DNA of 64,000 bases from Streptomyces pyxinicus. GTDB lineage: Bacteria > Actinomycetota > Actinomycetes > Streptomycetales > Streptomycetaceae. Within the stretch, counting starts at the first letter, position 1. Each line of letters begins with the position of its first letter. Below are positions 35,320-43,589 of this stretch, piece by piece. The translations under genes and the position numbers were made by a program. The stretch is from assembly GCF_024753135.1 (NCBI RefSeq), contig NZ_JANUGP010000020.1:92397-156396 (forward strand). The letters are read 5' to 3'. Under the pieces are notes generated by a model. That model did no database searches and had not been told where the DNA came from. It saw only the letters and a list, made by a program, of their open reading frames with translations.

Positions 35320-36117
35320 TCACTCCCGGATCTCCCGGAAGCGCCACCCGTGATCCACCGGGCCGATCCCGCCGCCGAGCGCGAACCCGGCCGCGATGGC
35401 CCCGGTGACGTACTCCTTGGCCGCGATGACGGCCTCCGGCACGGACCGCCCCTTCGCCAGTCCCGAGGCGATCGCGGAGGCGAGGGTGCAGCCGGTGCCG
35501 TGGGTGTGCCGGTTGTCGTGGCGCGGGGCACGCAGCCAGTGCTCGGCGGAGCCGTCCGTGAGCAGGTCCACGGCCTCCCCGGGCAGATGGCCGCCCTTGA
35601 TCAGCACCCAGCGCGGCCCGTAGGCCAGCACGGCCGCGGCGGCCCGGCGCAGATCGTCCTCGGCGCCGACCCGGACCCCGGTGAGCTGGACCACCTCGTC
35701 CAGGTTCGGGGTGGCCACGGTCGCCGCCGGCAGCAGCCTGGTGCGGACCGAGTCCAGCGCGGACGCGGCGAGCAGCGGGTCCCCGTGCTTGGAAACACCC
35801 ACCGGGTCGACCACGGCGGGCGCGTCCGTGCCGGAGATCAACTCGGCGACCGCCTCGACCAGTTCGGCCGAGGCCAGCATGCCGGTCTTCACGGCCTGCA
35901 CACCGATGTCGTCCACCACGCTGCGGTACTGGGCGCGCACCGCCGCCACGGGCAGCTCCCAGGCGCCCTGCACGCCCAGCGAGTTCTGCGCGGTCACGGC
36001 CGTGATCACGCTCATGCCGTGCACGCCGAGCGCCAGCATGGTCTTCAGGTCGGCCTGGATCCCGGCGCCGCCGCCGGAGTCGGAGCCGGCCACGGTCAGT
36101 ACGCGCGGGGGAATCAT
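35320..36117 (-). CDS. thiD: Hydroxymethylpyrimidine/phosphomethylpyrimidine kinase
   Basis: ThiD phosphorylates HMP and HMP-phosphate in thiamine biosynthesis. The 265-residue protein begins MIPPRVLTVAGSDSGGGAGI, with the substrate motif SGGGAGIQADLKTM. It has the ATP/catalytic motif HTHGTGCTLASAIASGLAKG near the C-terminus. Its ATG overlaps the thiL stop codon as ATGA (36114-36117), so the two thiamine enzymes are coupled. No thiamine riboswitch was recognised upstream of thiL. Confidence 0.96.
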   Translation of the reverse strand: MIPPRVLTVAGSDSGGGAGIQADLKTMLALGVHGMSVITAVTAQNSLGVQGAWELPVAAVRAQYRSVVDDIGVQAVKTGMLASAELVEAVAELISGTDAPAVVDPVGVSKHGDPLLAASALDSVRTRLLPAATVATPNLDEVVQLTGVRVGAEDDLRRAAAAVLAYGPRWVLIKGGHLPGEAVDLLTDGSAEHWLRAPRHDNRHTHGTGCTLASAIASGLAKGRSVPEAVIAAKEYVTGAIAAGFALGGGIGPVDHGWRFREIRE

Positions 36118-37079
36118 GACTCGATGTCTCCGAAGTGGTCCCAGCCGCCCTTGCTGGTCCAGGGCGCGCCGTCGACGGTCACCTGGGGCAGCGCCGAGGG
36201 GTTGAGCACCTCGCCGATCACCTTCCAGCGGGCGGGCAGCTTGGTGTCCGGCGGGAAGGTCGCCACGATCGCGTGGTCCTCTCCCCCGCTGAGCACCCAT
36301 TGCAGCGGGTCGACGCCGACGGCCTGCCCGATGTCGTTCATTTGGGTCGGGATGTCGATGGTGCCGGACCGGATGTCGATGCGGACCTTGCTGGACTCGG
36401 CGATGTGCCCGAGGTCGGCGATCAGTCCGTCGCTCACGTCGCACATCGCGGTCGCGCCGAGCGCCGCCGCGGCCGGGCCGGCGTGGTACGGCGGTTCGGG
36501 GCGGCGGTGGGCCTCCACGAAGGCGCGCGGCGAGCGGAAGCCCCGGGAGAGCACCGCGAATCCGGCCGCGGACCAGCCCAGCCAGCCGGTGACGGCCACC
36601 AGGTCGCCGGGCTGGGCGCCGGCCCGGGTCACCGGCTCCTGGTTGCGCAGGTCGCCGAGCGCGGTGATCGACACCGTGATGGTGTCGCCGCGTACGACGT
36701 CCCCGCCGACCACGGAGGCGCCGGCGACCTGGCACTCGTCGCGCAGGCCGTCCATCAGCTCGCTCGGCCAGGTGACCGGCAGTTCGGCCGGGACGACCAG
36801 GCCGAGCAGCAGCGCGGTCGGCACGGCGCCCATGGCGGCGATGTCGGCGAGGTTCTGGGCCGCCGCCTTGCGGCCCACGTCGTAGGCCGTGGACCAGTCG
36901 CGGCGGAAGTGCCGGCCCTCCAGCAGGATGTCGGTGCTCGCCACCACCCGGCGGTCGGGCGCGGCCACCACGGCGGCGTCGTCGCCGGGGCCGACCCGGA
37001 CCGCCGGAGTGGTGGTGAGACGGGAGGTGAGCTCCCTGATGAGCCCGAACTCCCCGAGCTCACCAACAGTGCCCTTCAT
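36114..37079 (-). CDS. thiL: Thiamine-monophosphate kinase
   Basis: ThiL converts thiamine monophosphate to thiamine diphosphate, the last biosynthetic step. The 321-residue protein has the AIR-synthase-like fold motifs RVGPGDDAAVVAAP, ASTDILLEGRHFRRDWS, GGDVVRGDTITVSITALG, CDVSDGLIADLGHI and LSGGEDHAIVATF. ATG 37079 (MKGTVGELGEFGLI) is chosen by family length and the purine-rich upstream sequence. The frame is open for another 87 codons through a short tandem repeat, which is not part of the protein. Confidence 0.96.
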   Translation of the reverse strand: MKGTVGELGEFGLIRELTSRLTTTPAVRVGPGDDAAVVAAPDRRVVASTDILLEGRHFRRDWSTAYDVGRKAAAQNLADIAAMGAVPTALLLGLVVPAELPVTWPSELMDGLRDECQVAGASVVGGDVVRGDTITVSITALGDLRNQEPVTRAGAQPGDLVAVTGWLGWSAAGFAVLSRGFRSPRAFVEAHRRPEPPYHAGPAAAALGATAMCDVSDGLIADLGHIAESSKVRIDIRSGTIDIPTQMNDIGQAVGVDPLQWVLSGGEDHAIVATFPPDTKLPARWKVIGEVLNPSALPQVTVDGAPWTSKGGWDHFGDIES

Positions 37080-37164
37080 GTCCCTGGACTCCCCTTCTCT
37101 GCCTTGCCCTGCCCGGTCGCGCGTCATCAGTGTCCCCGATACGGTCGAGGGGACGGTCGTCGCG

Positions 37165-37248
37165 GTCGGGATGGCCGTCATCGTGATCGAGGTGGCCGTC
37201 GTGACGGCCGAGGTGGCCGTCGTCATGGCCGAGGTGGCCGTCAACTTC
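37165..37248. repeat. Four tandem 21 bp repeats between thiL and the AsnC-domain gene
   Basis: The unit is roughly GCCGAGGTGGCCGTCGTSATG; copies begin at 37165, 37186, 37207 and 37228, with the outer two more degenerate. Being a multiple of three and stop-free, it keeps several frames open on both strands. It lies about 90-170 bp upstream of the thiL start and 120 bp before the AsnC-domain gene. Confidence 0.7.
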
Positions 37249-37369
37249 CGTCGTGCCCGCACCCTGGCGCGCAAGCCCGGTTCCCGCAGGTCTCCCCGCG
37301 GGGAGCGGCGACGCGATACCGTGGCGTTCCTTTTCCCCACATGATCCTCGTGGCCGCCCTGGAGGTTCC

Positions 37370-37603
37370 GTGGTACAGGCGTACATCCTGATCCAGACGG
37401 AGGTCGGCAAGGCGTCGACCGTCGCCGAGACCATCAGCAAGATTCCTGGAGTGATCCAGGCCGAGGACGTGACGGGACCCTACGACGTCATCGTCCGCGC
37501 CCAGTCCGACACGGTCGACGAACTCGGCCGCATGGTGGTCGCCAAGGTCCAGCAGGTGGACGGCATCACCCGCACCCTGACCTGTCCGGTCGTGCACCTG
37601 TAG
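37370..37603 (+). CDS. Stand-alone AsnC/Lrp ligand-binding (RAM) domain protein
   Basis: The 77-residue protein begins VVQAYILIQTEVGKASTVAE and ends RTLTCPVVHL. It is an isolated Lrp/AsnC effector domain without the DNA-binding helix-turn-helix. Such SARD-type proteins form oligomers that bind amino acids and may modulate full-length Lrp regulators. The GTG has GGAGG four bases upstream. A DUF3515 lipoprotein follows 20 bp later in the same direction. Confidence 0.93.
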   Translation: MVQAYILIQTEVGKASTVAETISKIPGVIQAEDVTGPYDVIVRAQSDTVDELGRMVVAKVQQVDGITRTLTCPVVHL

Positions 37604-37623
37604 CCCCCGTCTACGCTTGGCCG

Positions 37624-38142
37624 GTGAACTTCTCCCGCCACCGGCTGCTCGTCCTGCTCGCGCCCCCGCTGCTCGTCGCGGTCGCGGGCTGCGCCTCGAC
37701 GAGTGACAGCGCCTCGGTGGCGGTCCCCAGCCCCGACGCGAAGACGGCGAAGGAGTGCCGGGACCTGCACCGGGTGCTGCCGCGCACGCTCGACGGACAC
37801 GGCCGCGACGACCCCGAACCCCGGTCCGCCTACACGGCGGGCTGGGGAAACCCGGCGATCATACTGCGCTGCGGTGTCAGCCGGCCCCCGAAGATGATCG
37901 ACCCGAAGGTGGCCGAGGGGAGCGACCCGGACGCGGTCGCGGGCGGGGTGAACGGCGTCGACTGGCTGATGGAGAAGCAGGGCGACGGAACCTGGCGGTT
38001 CACCACCGCGAACCGTGAGGCGTACGTCGAGGTCAGCCTGCCGAAGGGCAGGTCGGCGCAGGAGGAGGGCACCGGGGTGCTCACCGGGCTGGCGCCGGCC
38101 GTGAAGAAGGCGATCCCCGAGGGGATCGCCTCCATGCGGTGA
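37624..38142 (+). CDS. DUF3515 family lipoprotein
   Basis: The 172-residue protein has a lipoprotein signal peptide: positively charged VNFSRHR, a hydrophobic core LLVLLAPPLLVAVAG, and the lipobox VAGC at about residues 20-23. The mature part contains SAYTAGWGNPAIILRCGVSR and VNGVDWLMEKQGDGTWRFTT, typical of DUF3515, an actinobacterial family of unknown function. Its conserved position beside ddlA hints at an envelope role, but that is only context. It is convergent with ddlA. Confidence 0.9.
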   Translation: MNFSRHRLLVLLAPPLLVAVAGCASTSDSASVAVPSPDAKTAKECRDLHRVLPRTLDGHGRDDPEPRSAYTAGWGNPAIILRCGVSRPPKMIDPKVAEGSDPDAVAGGVNGVDWLMEKQGDGTWRFTTANREAYVEVSLPKGRSAQEEGTGVLTGLAPAVKKAIPEGIASMR

Positions 38143-38158
38143 CCGCGGGACGCCGAGG

Positions 38159-39316
38159 TCAGCGCAGCCCCGTGGAGCGGCGCAGCGCGGCCCGCACCAG
38201 CCGGTCGATCAGCTCCGGGTAGGCGACGCCGGTGGCCGCCCACATCTGCGGGTACATCGAGATCGGCGTGAAGCCGGGCATGGTGTTGATCTCGTTGATG
38301 ACGAACTCGCCGTCCTCGGTGAGGAAGAAGTCCGCGCGGACCAGGCCCTCGCAGGAGGCCGCGTCGAACGCCTCGACCGCGAGCCGCCGCACCTCGGCGG
38401 TCTCCTCGTCGGTGAGCGGCGCCGGCACGATGCCGGGCGTGGAGTCGATGTACTTGGCCTCGAAGTCGTAGTAGGCGTGCGCGTCCGGCGGCGGGATCTC
38501 GGCCGGGACGGAGGCGCGCGGGCCGTCCTCGAACTCCAGGACGCCGCACTCGATCTCCCGGCCGCGGATGGCCGCCTCGATCAGGATCTTCGGGTCGTGC
38601 GCCCGCGCCTCGGCGATCGCGTCGTCCAGGGCGGACAGGTCGTCGATCTTGGTGATGCCGATGGAGGAACCCGCGCGCGCGGGCTTCACGAACAGCGGCC
38701 AGCCGTGCTCCCCGGCGAAGTCCACGATCCGCTTGCGGGCGGCGGACTCGTCCTGCTCCCACTCGCGGGGCCGGATCACCAGGTAGGGGCCGACCTTGAG
38801 GCCGAAGGAGGTGAAGACCCGCTTCATGTACTCCTTGTCCTGGCCCACGGCCGAGGCGAGCACACCCGAGCCCACGTACGGCACCCCGGACAGCTCCAGC
38901 AGGCCCTGCAGGGTGCCGTCCTCGCCGTACGGCCCGTGCAGCACCGGGAAGACCACGTCGACCTCGCCGAGCGCCTTGGGCACCGAGCCGGGCTCGCTGT
39001 AGACGACCTCGCGGTTGCCCGGGTCGACGGGGAGCACCACGCCGCCCTCGGTGGACTCGGCCAGGTCCGCGACCTCGGGGGTACGGCGGTCGGCGATGGC
39101 CATCCGCTCCGGTTCGTCGGCCGTCAGCACCCAGCGGCCTTCCCGGGTGATGCCGATCGGCAGCACGTCGTACGTGGTCCGGTCGATCGCGTTCAGGACG
39201 GCGCCGGCCGTCACCGCGGAGATGCCGTGCTCGGAGCTGCGGCCGCCGAACACGACGGCCACGCGCGGCTTGCGGGCCTGCTGCTCGGGGCTCTGGGGGA
39301 GGTTCTCGGTGCTCAT
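38159..39316 (-). CDS. ddlA: D-alanine--D-alanine ligase
   Basis: Ddl makes the D-Ala-D-Ala dipeptide for peptidoglycan. The 385-residue protein has the ATP-grasp fold: N-terminal RVAVVFGGRSSEHGISAVTA, VVFPVLHGPYGEDGTLQGLL, the ATP-binding KPARAGSSIGITKI, and the C-terminal metal/phosphate motif INEINTMPGFTPISMYP. The ATG at 39316 is preceded by a 20-residue disordered start. It is 59 bp downstream of gpsA in the plsC-gpsA-ddlA leftward cluster. Confidence 0.97.
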   Translation of the reverse strand: MSTENLPQSPEQQARKPRVAVVFGGRSSEHGISAVTAGAVLNAIDRTTYDVLPIGITREGRWVLTADEPERMAIADRRTPEVADLAESTEGGVVLPVDPGNREVVYSEPGSVPKALGEVDVVFPVLHGPYGEDGTLQGLLELSGVPYVGSGVLASAVGQDKEYMKRVFTSFGLKVGPYLVIRPREWEQDESAARKRIVDFAGEHGWPLFVKPARAGSSIGITKIDDLSALDDAIAEARAHDPKILIEAAIRGREIECGVLEFEDGPRASVPAEIPPPDAHAYYDFEAKYIDSTPGIVPAPLTDEETAEVRRLAVEAFDAASCEGLVRADFFLTEDGEFVINEINTMPGFTPISMYPQMWAATGVAYPELIDRLVRAALRRSTGLR

Positions 39317-39375
39317 ATCGCGATGAGCGTACCCGGAGGTAGTGCCGTGAGTAAGCGTTGGACCAGTGGCGTCGC

Positions 39376-40386
39376 TCAGCGTCGTTCGGGCTTCGCGCTG
39401 CGCGACATCAGTTCCTTGAGGGCGACCACCGGCGGCTTGCCCTCGTGCACGATGTCGACGACCGTCTCGGTGATCGGCATCTCCACGCCGTGCCGGCGGG
39501 CCAGATCCGCCACCGACTCGCAGGACTTGACGCCCTCGGCGGTCTGCCGGGTGACCGCGATGGTCTCCTCCAGGGTCATGCCCTTGCCGAGGTTGGTGCC
39601 GAAGGTGTGGTTGCGCGACAGCGGCGAGGAGCAGGTGGCCACCAGGTCGCCGAGCCCGGCGAGTCCCGAGAAGGTTAGCGGGTCGGCGCCGAGCACCACG
39701 CCGAGCCGGGCGGTCTCGGCGAGACCCCGGGTGATGAGCGAGCCCTTGGCGTTGTCGCCGAGCCCCATGCCGTCCGCGATGCCGACGGCCAGCCCGATGA
39801 CGTTCTTGACGGCACCGCCCAGCTCGCAGCCGACCACGTCGGTCTCGGTGTACGGCCGGAAGTACGGCGTGTGGCAGGCGGTCTGGAGGCGCTGGGCGAC
39901 GGTTTCGTCGGCGCAGGCCACCACGGCGGCGGCCGGCATCCGCGCGGCGATCTCGCGGGCCAGGTTGGGCCCGGTGACCACGGCGATCCGCTCGGCGCCG
40001 ACCTTGGCGACGTCCTCGACGACCTCGCTCATCCGCATGGCGGAGCCGAGTTCGACGCCCTTCATCAGGGAGACCAGCACCGTGTCCGGCGCGAGCAGCG
40101 GCAGCCACTCGGCGAGGTTGGCGCGCAGGGTCTGGGAGGGGACGGCGAGCACGGTGAAGTCGGCGTCCGCGAGCGCCTCGGCGGCGTCCGCGGTGGCCCG
40201 CAGGTTGCGCGGGAGTTCGACGCCGGGGAGGTAGTCGGGGTTGGTGCGGGTGGAGTTGACCGCCTCGACCGGCTCCGGCCGGCGGGCCCACAGGGTCACC
40301 TCGCAGCCCGCGTCGGCCAGGACCATGCCGAAGGCGGTGCCCCATGAGCCGGTGCCCATGACGGCCGCCCGGACAGGCTTGCTCAC
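39376..40386 (-). CDS. gpsA: Glycerol-3-phosphate dehydrogenase (NAD(P)+)
   Basis: GpsA reduces dihydroxyacetone phosphate to sn-glycerol 3-phosphate for phospholipids. The 336-residue protein has the dinucleotide fold AAVMGTGSWGTAFGMVLADA, VLAVPSQTLR, the active-site region ELGGAVKNVIGLAVGIADG with the catalytic lysine, and SGLAGLGDLVATCSSPLSRN. Its GTG overlaps the plsC stop codon in a GTGA arrangement (40383-40386). Both products act in the same phosphatidic acid pathway. Confidence 0.97.
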   Translation of the reverse strand: MSKPVRAAVMGTGSWGTAFGMVLADAGCEVTLWARRPEPVEAVNSTRTNPDYLPGVELPRNLRATADAAEALADADFTVLAVPSQTLRANLAEWLPLLAPDTVLVSLMKGVELGSAMRMSEVVEDVAKVGAERIAVVTGPNLAREIAARMPAAAVVACADETVAQRLQTACHTPYFRPYTETDVVGCELGGAVKNVIGLAVGIADGMGLGDNAKGSLITRGLAETARLGVVLGADPLTFSGLAGLGDLVATCSSPLSRNHTFGTNLGKGMTLEETIAVTRQTAEGVKSCESVADLARRHGVEMPITETVVDIVHEGKPPVVALKELMSRSAKPERR

Positions 40387-41147
40387 GTGCCGGTCTCCTG
40401 TTCCTTGCCGGTCTGCGCCTGGGTGCGGCGGCGCTGTTCGATGCGCTCGCGGCGCGGGTCGTAGGCCCTCGCGGGCGCCTTCTCGCCGCGGACGAGCTCC
40501 AGCTGGCGGGTGATGGCCGCCATGATGACCTCGGTGGCCTCCCTGAGCACGTCCGGGGTCATCTCCTTGCCGTAGAAGCGGGAGAGGTCCACCGGCGGTC
40601 CCGCGAGGACACGGTGCGTCTTGCGCGGGAAGAGGTCGGGCTTCCTGGCGTACGGCGGCAGCAGTTCGTTGGCGCCCCACTGGGCGACCGGGATGACCGG
40701 GCACCTGGTCTGGAGGGCCACGCGGGCGGCACCGGTCTTGCCGGTCATGGGCCAGCCGTCCGGGTCCCGGGTCAGGGTGCCCTCGGGGTAGAACGCGACG
40801 CACTCGCCGCGCTCCACGGCGTCGATGGCGGCGCGGAAGGCGCTCAGCGCGTCGGTGCTCTCGCGGTAGACCGGGATCTGTCCGGTGCCCCGCATGGCGG
40901 CGCCGACGAATCCCTTCTTGAAAAGGCCGCTCTTGGCCAGGAATCGCGGAACACGGCCGGTGTTGTACTGATAGTGCGCGTACGCGAAGGGGTCCACATG
41001 TGAATTGTGGTTCACCACGGTGATAAATCCACCCTCGGCCGGAATGTGCTCCATTCCACGCCAGTCCCGCTTGATCAGAACCACCAGTGGCGGTTTGCAG
41101 ATCACCGCGGCGAAGCGGTACCAGAAGCCGATTCTGCGGCGGGGCAC
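40383..41147 (-). CDS. plsC: 1-acyl-sn-glycerol-3-phosphate acyltransferase
   Basis: The enzyme acylates lysophosphatidic acid to phosphatidic acid at the membrane. The ~254-residue protein has the acyltransferase motif VVNHNSHVDPFAYA (an NHxxxxD block) and the second motif FYPEGTLTRDPDGWP. GTG 41147 (VPRRRIGFWYRFAAV) is preferred since GGAAGG lies seven bases upstream; GTG 41174 would add nine residues. A basic tail ends the protein. It is translationally coupled to gpsA. Confidence 0.93.
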   Translation of the reverse strand: MPRRRIGFWYRFAAVICKPPLVVLIKRDWRGMEHIPAEGGFITVVNHNSHVDPFAYAHYQYNTGRVPRFLAKSGLFKKGFVGAAMRGTGQIPVYRESTDALSAFRAAIDAVERGECVAFYPEGTLTRDPDGWPMTGKTGAARVALQTRCPVIPVAQWGANELLPPYARKPDLFPRKTHRVLAGPPVDLSRFYGKEMTPDVLREATEVIMAAITRQLELVRGEKAPARAYDPRRERIEQRRRTQAQTGKEQETGT

Positions 41148-41302
41148 AAGGACACCTTCCTTCGGGACTGCCACCCGGGCGGGGGCCGCACAAGTGTGGC
41201 TCCGGACCGCCGGTCTGTCGAGAACACCGTACGCCCGCCCGTCACCTGGTCGCCGGACGCCCCGGGTGACAATGACCGTGACGAGAGAGGGACGGTACGC
41301 CG

Positions 41303-41941
41303 GTGCAGTGGACCTTGGTCATCCCCCTGAAGCCCCTGGCACGGGCCAAGAGCAGGCTCGCGGACACCGCGGCGGACGGAGTGCGCCCGGCACTGGCCCT
41401 GGCGTTCGCGCAGGACACGGTGGCGGCGGCGCTGACCTGTACGGGAGTGGCGGATGTGGTGGTCGTCACGGACGACGCGACGGCGCGGCGGGAACTCGCG
41501 GCGCTGGGCGCGCGGATCGTCCCGGACCCGCCGGGGGGCGGCCTGAACGCGGCGCTGGAGCACGGCACGACGGCCGCGCGGGAACGGCGCCCGGACGCTC
41601 CGGTGGCGGCGCTCAACGCCGATCTCCCGGCCCTTCGCCCGGCCGAACTCGCGCGCGTGCTGGCGGCGGCGAGCGCCTTTCCGCGGGCTTTTCTCGCGGA
41701 CGCGGCAAGCCTCGGCACGACACTGCTCGCGGCCGGCCCCGAGCGGGAATTGCGTCCGGCTTTCGGCCTCGATTCCCGGGCCCGGCACCAGGCCTCGGGC
41801 GCGGTCGAACTCCGGCTCGCCGGGGTGGAATCCGTGCGCCAGGACGTGGACACGGGCGAGGATCTGCGGGCGGCCCTGTCACTCGGCGTCGGGCCGTATA
41901 CGACCGCCGCGGCCCGGGGCCTGCTGATCCCGGGCGCCTGA
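41303..41941 (+). CDS. fbiD: 2-phospho-L-lactate/phosphoenolpyruvate guanylyltransferase (F420 biosynthesis)
   Basis: This CofC/FbiD enzyme forms the guanylated lactyl or enolpyruvyl intermediate of cofactor F420. The 212-residue protein starts VQWTLVIPLKPLARAKSRLA and has VVVVTDDATARRELAALGA, PPGGGLNAALEHG and the nucleotide/metal motif ALNADLPALRPAELARVL. In streptomycetes it sits next to hupS and plsC, apart from fbiAB. It is divergent from plsC; the GTG start has GAGAGGGA about 12 bases upstream. The product is called CofC in archaeal nomenclature. Confidence 0.92.
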   Translation: MQWTLVIPLKPLARAKSRLADTAADGVRPALALAFAQDTVAAALTCTGVADVVVVTDDATARRELAALGARIVPDPPGGGLNAALEHGTTAARERRPDAPVAALNADLPALRPAELARVLAAASAFPRAFLADAASLGTTLLAAGPERELRPAFGLDSRARHQASGAVELRLAGVESVRQDVDTGEDLRAALSLGVGPYTTAAARGLLIPGA

Positions 41942-41991
41942 CGCGGCTCGCGGCGACCGCGGGTACCGTGAAAGACATTACGCTGGCCGGC

Positions 41992-42195
41992 ATGCAGGCC
42001 ACCGCATACACCTACGACGAGGCGACCCGCAGCGGGCAGGTGCTCCTCGACGACGGAACTCCCGTGCCCTTCGACGCCGCCGCGTTCGACGCCGGCGGGC
42101 TGCGACTGCTGCGCCCCGGGCAGCGGGTGCGGATCGAGACCGAGGGCGCCGGCGAGGGCCGGCGGATCACCCTGGTCACCTTGGGGACCCTGTGA
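41992..42195 (+). CDS. Short protein with cold-shock-like fold, function unknown
   Basis: The 67-residue product MQATAYTYDEATRSGQVLLD ... RLLRPGQRVRIETEGAGEGR has the strand pattern of a small OB or cold-shock-like barrel: a GQVLLDDGTPVPFDAAAF segment followed by LRPGQRVRIE. It lacks the RNP motifs of Csp proteins. The start is uncertain: GTG 41968 is in frame and would add eight residues, and neither start has a clear ribosome binding site. It follows fbiD by 50 bp and ends before the hupS terminator. Confidence 0.65.
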   Translation: MQATAYTYDEATRSGQVLLDDGTPVPFDAAAFDAGGLRLLRPGQRVRIETEGAGEGRRITLVTLGTL

Positions 42196-42242
42196 CACGG
42201 ACCCTTTGACGCAGACCCGGTAACCGCCCGCGCACACGCCGC

Positions 42243-42270
42243 GGGCCGGGCTCCCGAGGGAGTCCGGCCC
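42243..42270 (-). terminator. hupS terminator hairpin
   Basis: GGGCCGGGCTCCC and GGGAGTCCGGCCC form a near-perfect stem (one G-U) with a tight loop, 30 bp after the hupS stop codon and also 48 bp after the convergent short gene. Confidence 0.75.
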
Positions 42271-42299
42271 GGCGCGTGAGTGCCCTGTACCCGGCGGCG

Positions 42300-42947
42300 T
42301 TACGACGCCTTGCGGGCGGTGGCCTTCTTCGCGGTGGTCTTGCGGGCCGTCGACTTCTTGGCCGGCGCCTTCTTGGCGGTGGCCTTCTTCGCCGGGGCCT
42401 TCTTCGCCGTCGCCTTGGTGGCGGTGGTCTTCTTCGCTGCGGTGGTCTTGGCGGTCGCCGTGGTCTTCTTGGCGGGCGCCTTCTTGGCCGCGGCCTTCTT
42501 GGCGGTGGCCGTGGTCTTCTTCGCCGGGGTGGCCTTCTTCGCCGTGGTCTTCTTGGCGGCGGCCTTGGTGGTCTTCTTCGCGGCGGCCTTCTTGACCGTC
42601 GCGGAAGCGCCGCCGGTCAGGCTGCCCTTGGGCGCCTTCTTCACCGACACCTCGCCACCGCGGGGGAGCTTCTTCGAGCCGCTGACCAGGTCCTTGAAGC
42701 CCTGACCGGCGCGGAAGCGCGGCACGGAGGTCTTCTTGACCCGAACCCGCTCGCCCGTCTGGGGGTTGCGGGCGTAGCGGGCGGGGCGGTCCACCTTCTC
42801 GAAGGAACCGAAGCCGGTGACCGAGACCCGGTCGCCCGCGACGACGGCGCGGACGATGGCGTCCAGGACCGCGTCGACGGCGTCGGCGGCCTGCTGGCGG
42901 CCGCCCATCTTGTCGGCAATCGTTTCTACGAGCTGCGCCTTGTTCAC
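42300..42947 (-). CDS. hupS: Nucleoid protein HupS, HU domain with H1-like lysine/alanine tail
   Basis: HupS is the sporulation-associated HU protein of Streptomyces, compacting spore nucleoids. Of the 215 residues, the first ~92 form a canonical HU domain (MNKAQLVETIADKMGGRQQA, TGFGSFEKVDRPARYARNPQ). The remaining ~110 are a repetitive tail of AAKK, TTAKK and APAKK units like eukaryotic histone H1, giving non-specific DNA binding. The GTG start has GGGGAAG six bases upstream. The tail DNA is a degenerate short-period repeat and may vary in length between strains. Confidence 0.97.
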   Translation of the reverse strand: MNKAQLVETIADKMGGRQQAADAVDAVLDAIVRAVVAGDRVSVTGFGSFEKVDRPARYARNPQTGERVRVKKTSVPRFRAGQGFKDLVSGSKKLPRGGEVSVKKAPKGSLTGGASATVKKAAAKKTTKAAAKKTTAKKATPAKKTTATAKKAAAKKAPAKKTTATAKTTAAKKTTATKATAKKAPAKKATAKKAPAKKSTARKTTAKKATARKAS

Positions 42948-43083
42948 GTCTTCCCCTTCGGAGACATCGCCAGAACGAATCTGTTCAAGCGTTTTCGCAC
43001 GTTAGGCAGATATATACCGCAAATCAAACACGAAACGGGCTTATCACCCTTGTGCCGCAACGGATTCGGTGGTCTCGGGCTCT

Positions 43084-43314
43084 TCAGCGGTCCTCTTCGG
43101 GGATCCGACCCTCGTCGAGGTCCGCGGTGAATCGCGCGAGCCGCCGTGCCGCACCGGCGAGATCGTGCTTGGCCGCGGCCGTAATGACCAGCAGCTTCCG
43201 GGTCAGCGCCATCCGTACGCCCTCCGGGACTTGCAGTGCGCGCACCCTTGTGTGCGCTTCCTTGAGCTGGTTCGCGACCGCCGTGTACAGCTGGAGTTGG
43301 CCGTCGTGTCCCAT
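43084..43314 (-). CDS. Small conserved actinobacterial protein beside hupS
   Basis: The 76-residue product reads MGHDGQLQLYTAVANQLKEA, then RALQVPEGVRMALTRKLLVI and AAAKHDLAGAARRLARFTAD. It is predicted to be all alpha-helical, soluble and basic. I recognise its conserved position between leuD and hupS in streptomycetes, but not a function. ATG 43314 is chosen because the N-terminus from there is helical; a longer frame to 43362 exists. It is followed by 136 bp before hupS. Confidence 0.75.
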   Translation of the reverse strand: MGHDGQLQLYTAVANQLKEAHTRVRALQVPEGVRMALTRKLLVITAAAKHDLAGAARRLARFTADLDEGRIPEEDR

Positions 43315-43499
43315 GCACAGATTGTGCCATCTGGGGCGAGTTGTCGCCTGCGCAGGGGGCAACTACCGCCTCGAATGGCCTTCCAGGCCCTTGCGGAGGG
43401 GCCCAACACCGTACTCATGTACCCGGACAACAGCCCTGCCAACAGGCCGAGTTGAGCGTGAGGGGAGGGTGTCGCAGGGCCGTTCGGGTGCAGACACGG

Positions 43500-43532
43500 C
43501 CGTACCCCCGATCGGGGCGATCGGGGGTACGG
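43500..43532 (-). terminator. leuCD operon terminator
   Basis: Fourteen-base arms 43500-43513 and 43519-43532 are perfectly complementary around GGGGC. A second shorter hairpin, CCCGACCC/GGGTCGGG at about 43556-43577, lies between it and the leuD stop, so leuCD transcripts meet two hairpins in succession. Confidence 0.85.
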
Positions 43533-43589
43533 AGAGGGTGTCGGGGTGGCCGAAACCCGACCCACCGGGGGTCGGGGGCGGCCGGTGGC

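Noticed and set aside
36114..37340. Upstream extension of thiL by 87 codons through the 21 bp repeats
   Set aside because: The extension is a threonine/alanine repeat (TATSAMTTATSAVTTATS) absent from ThiL proteins; the start at 37079 fits family length.
42300..42640. The repetitive lysine/alanine-coding tail of hupS as a satellite or CRISPR-like repeat
   Set aside because: It is the coding sequence of the H1-like tail; period and sequence follow AAKK-type codons and there are no unique spacers.
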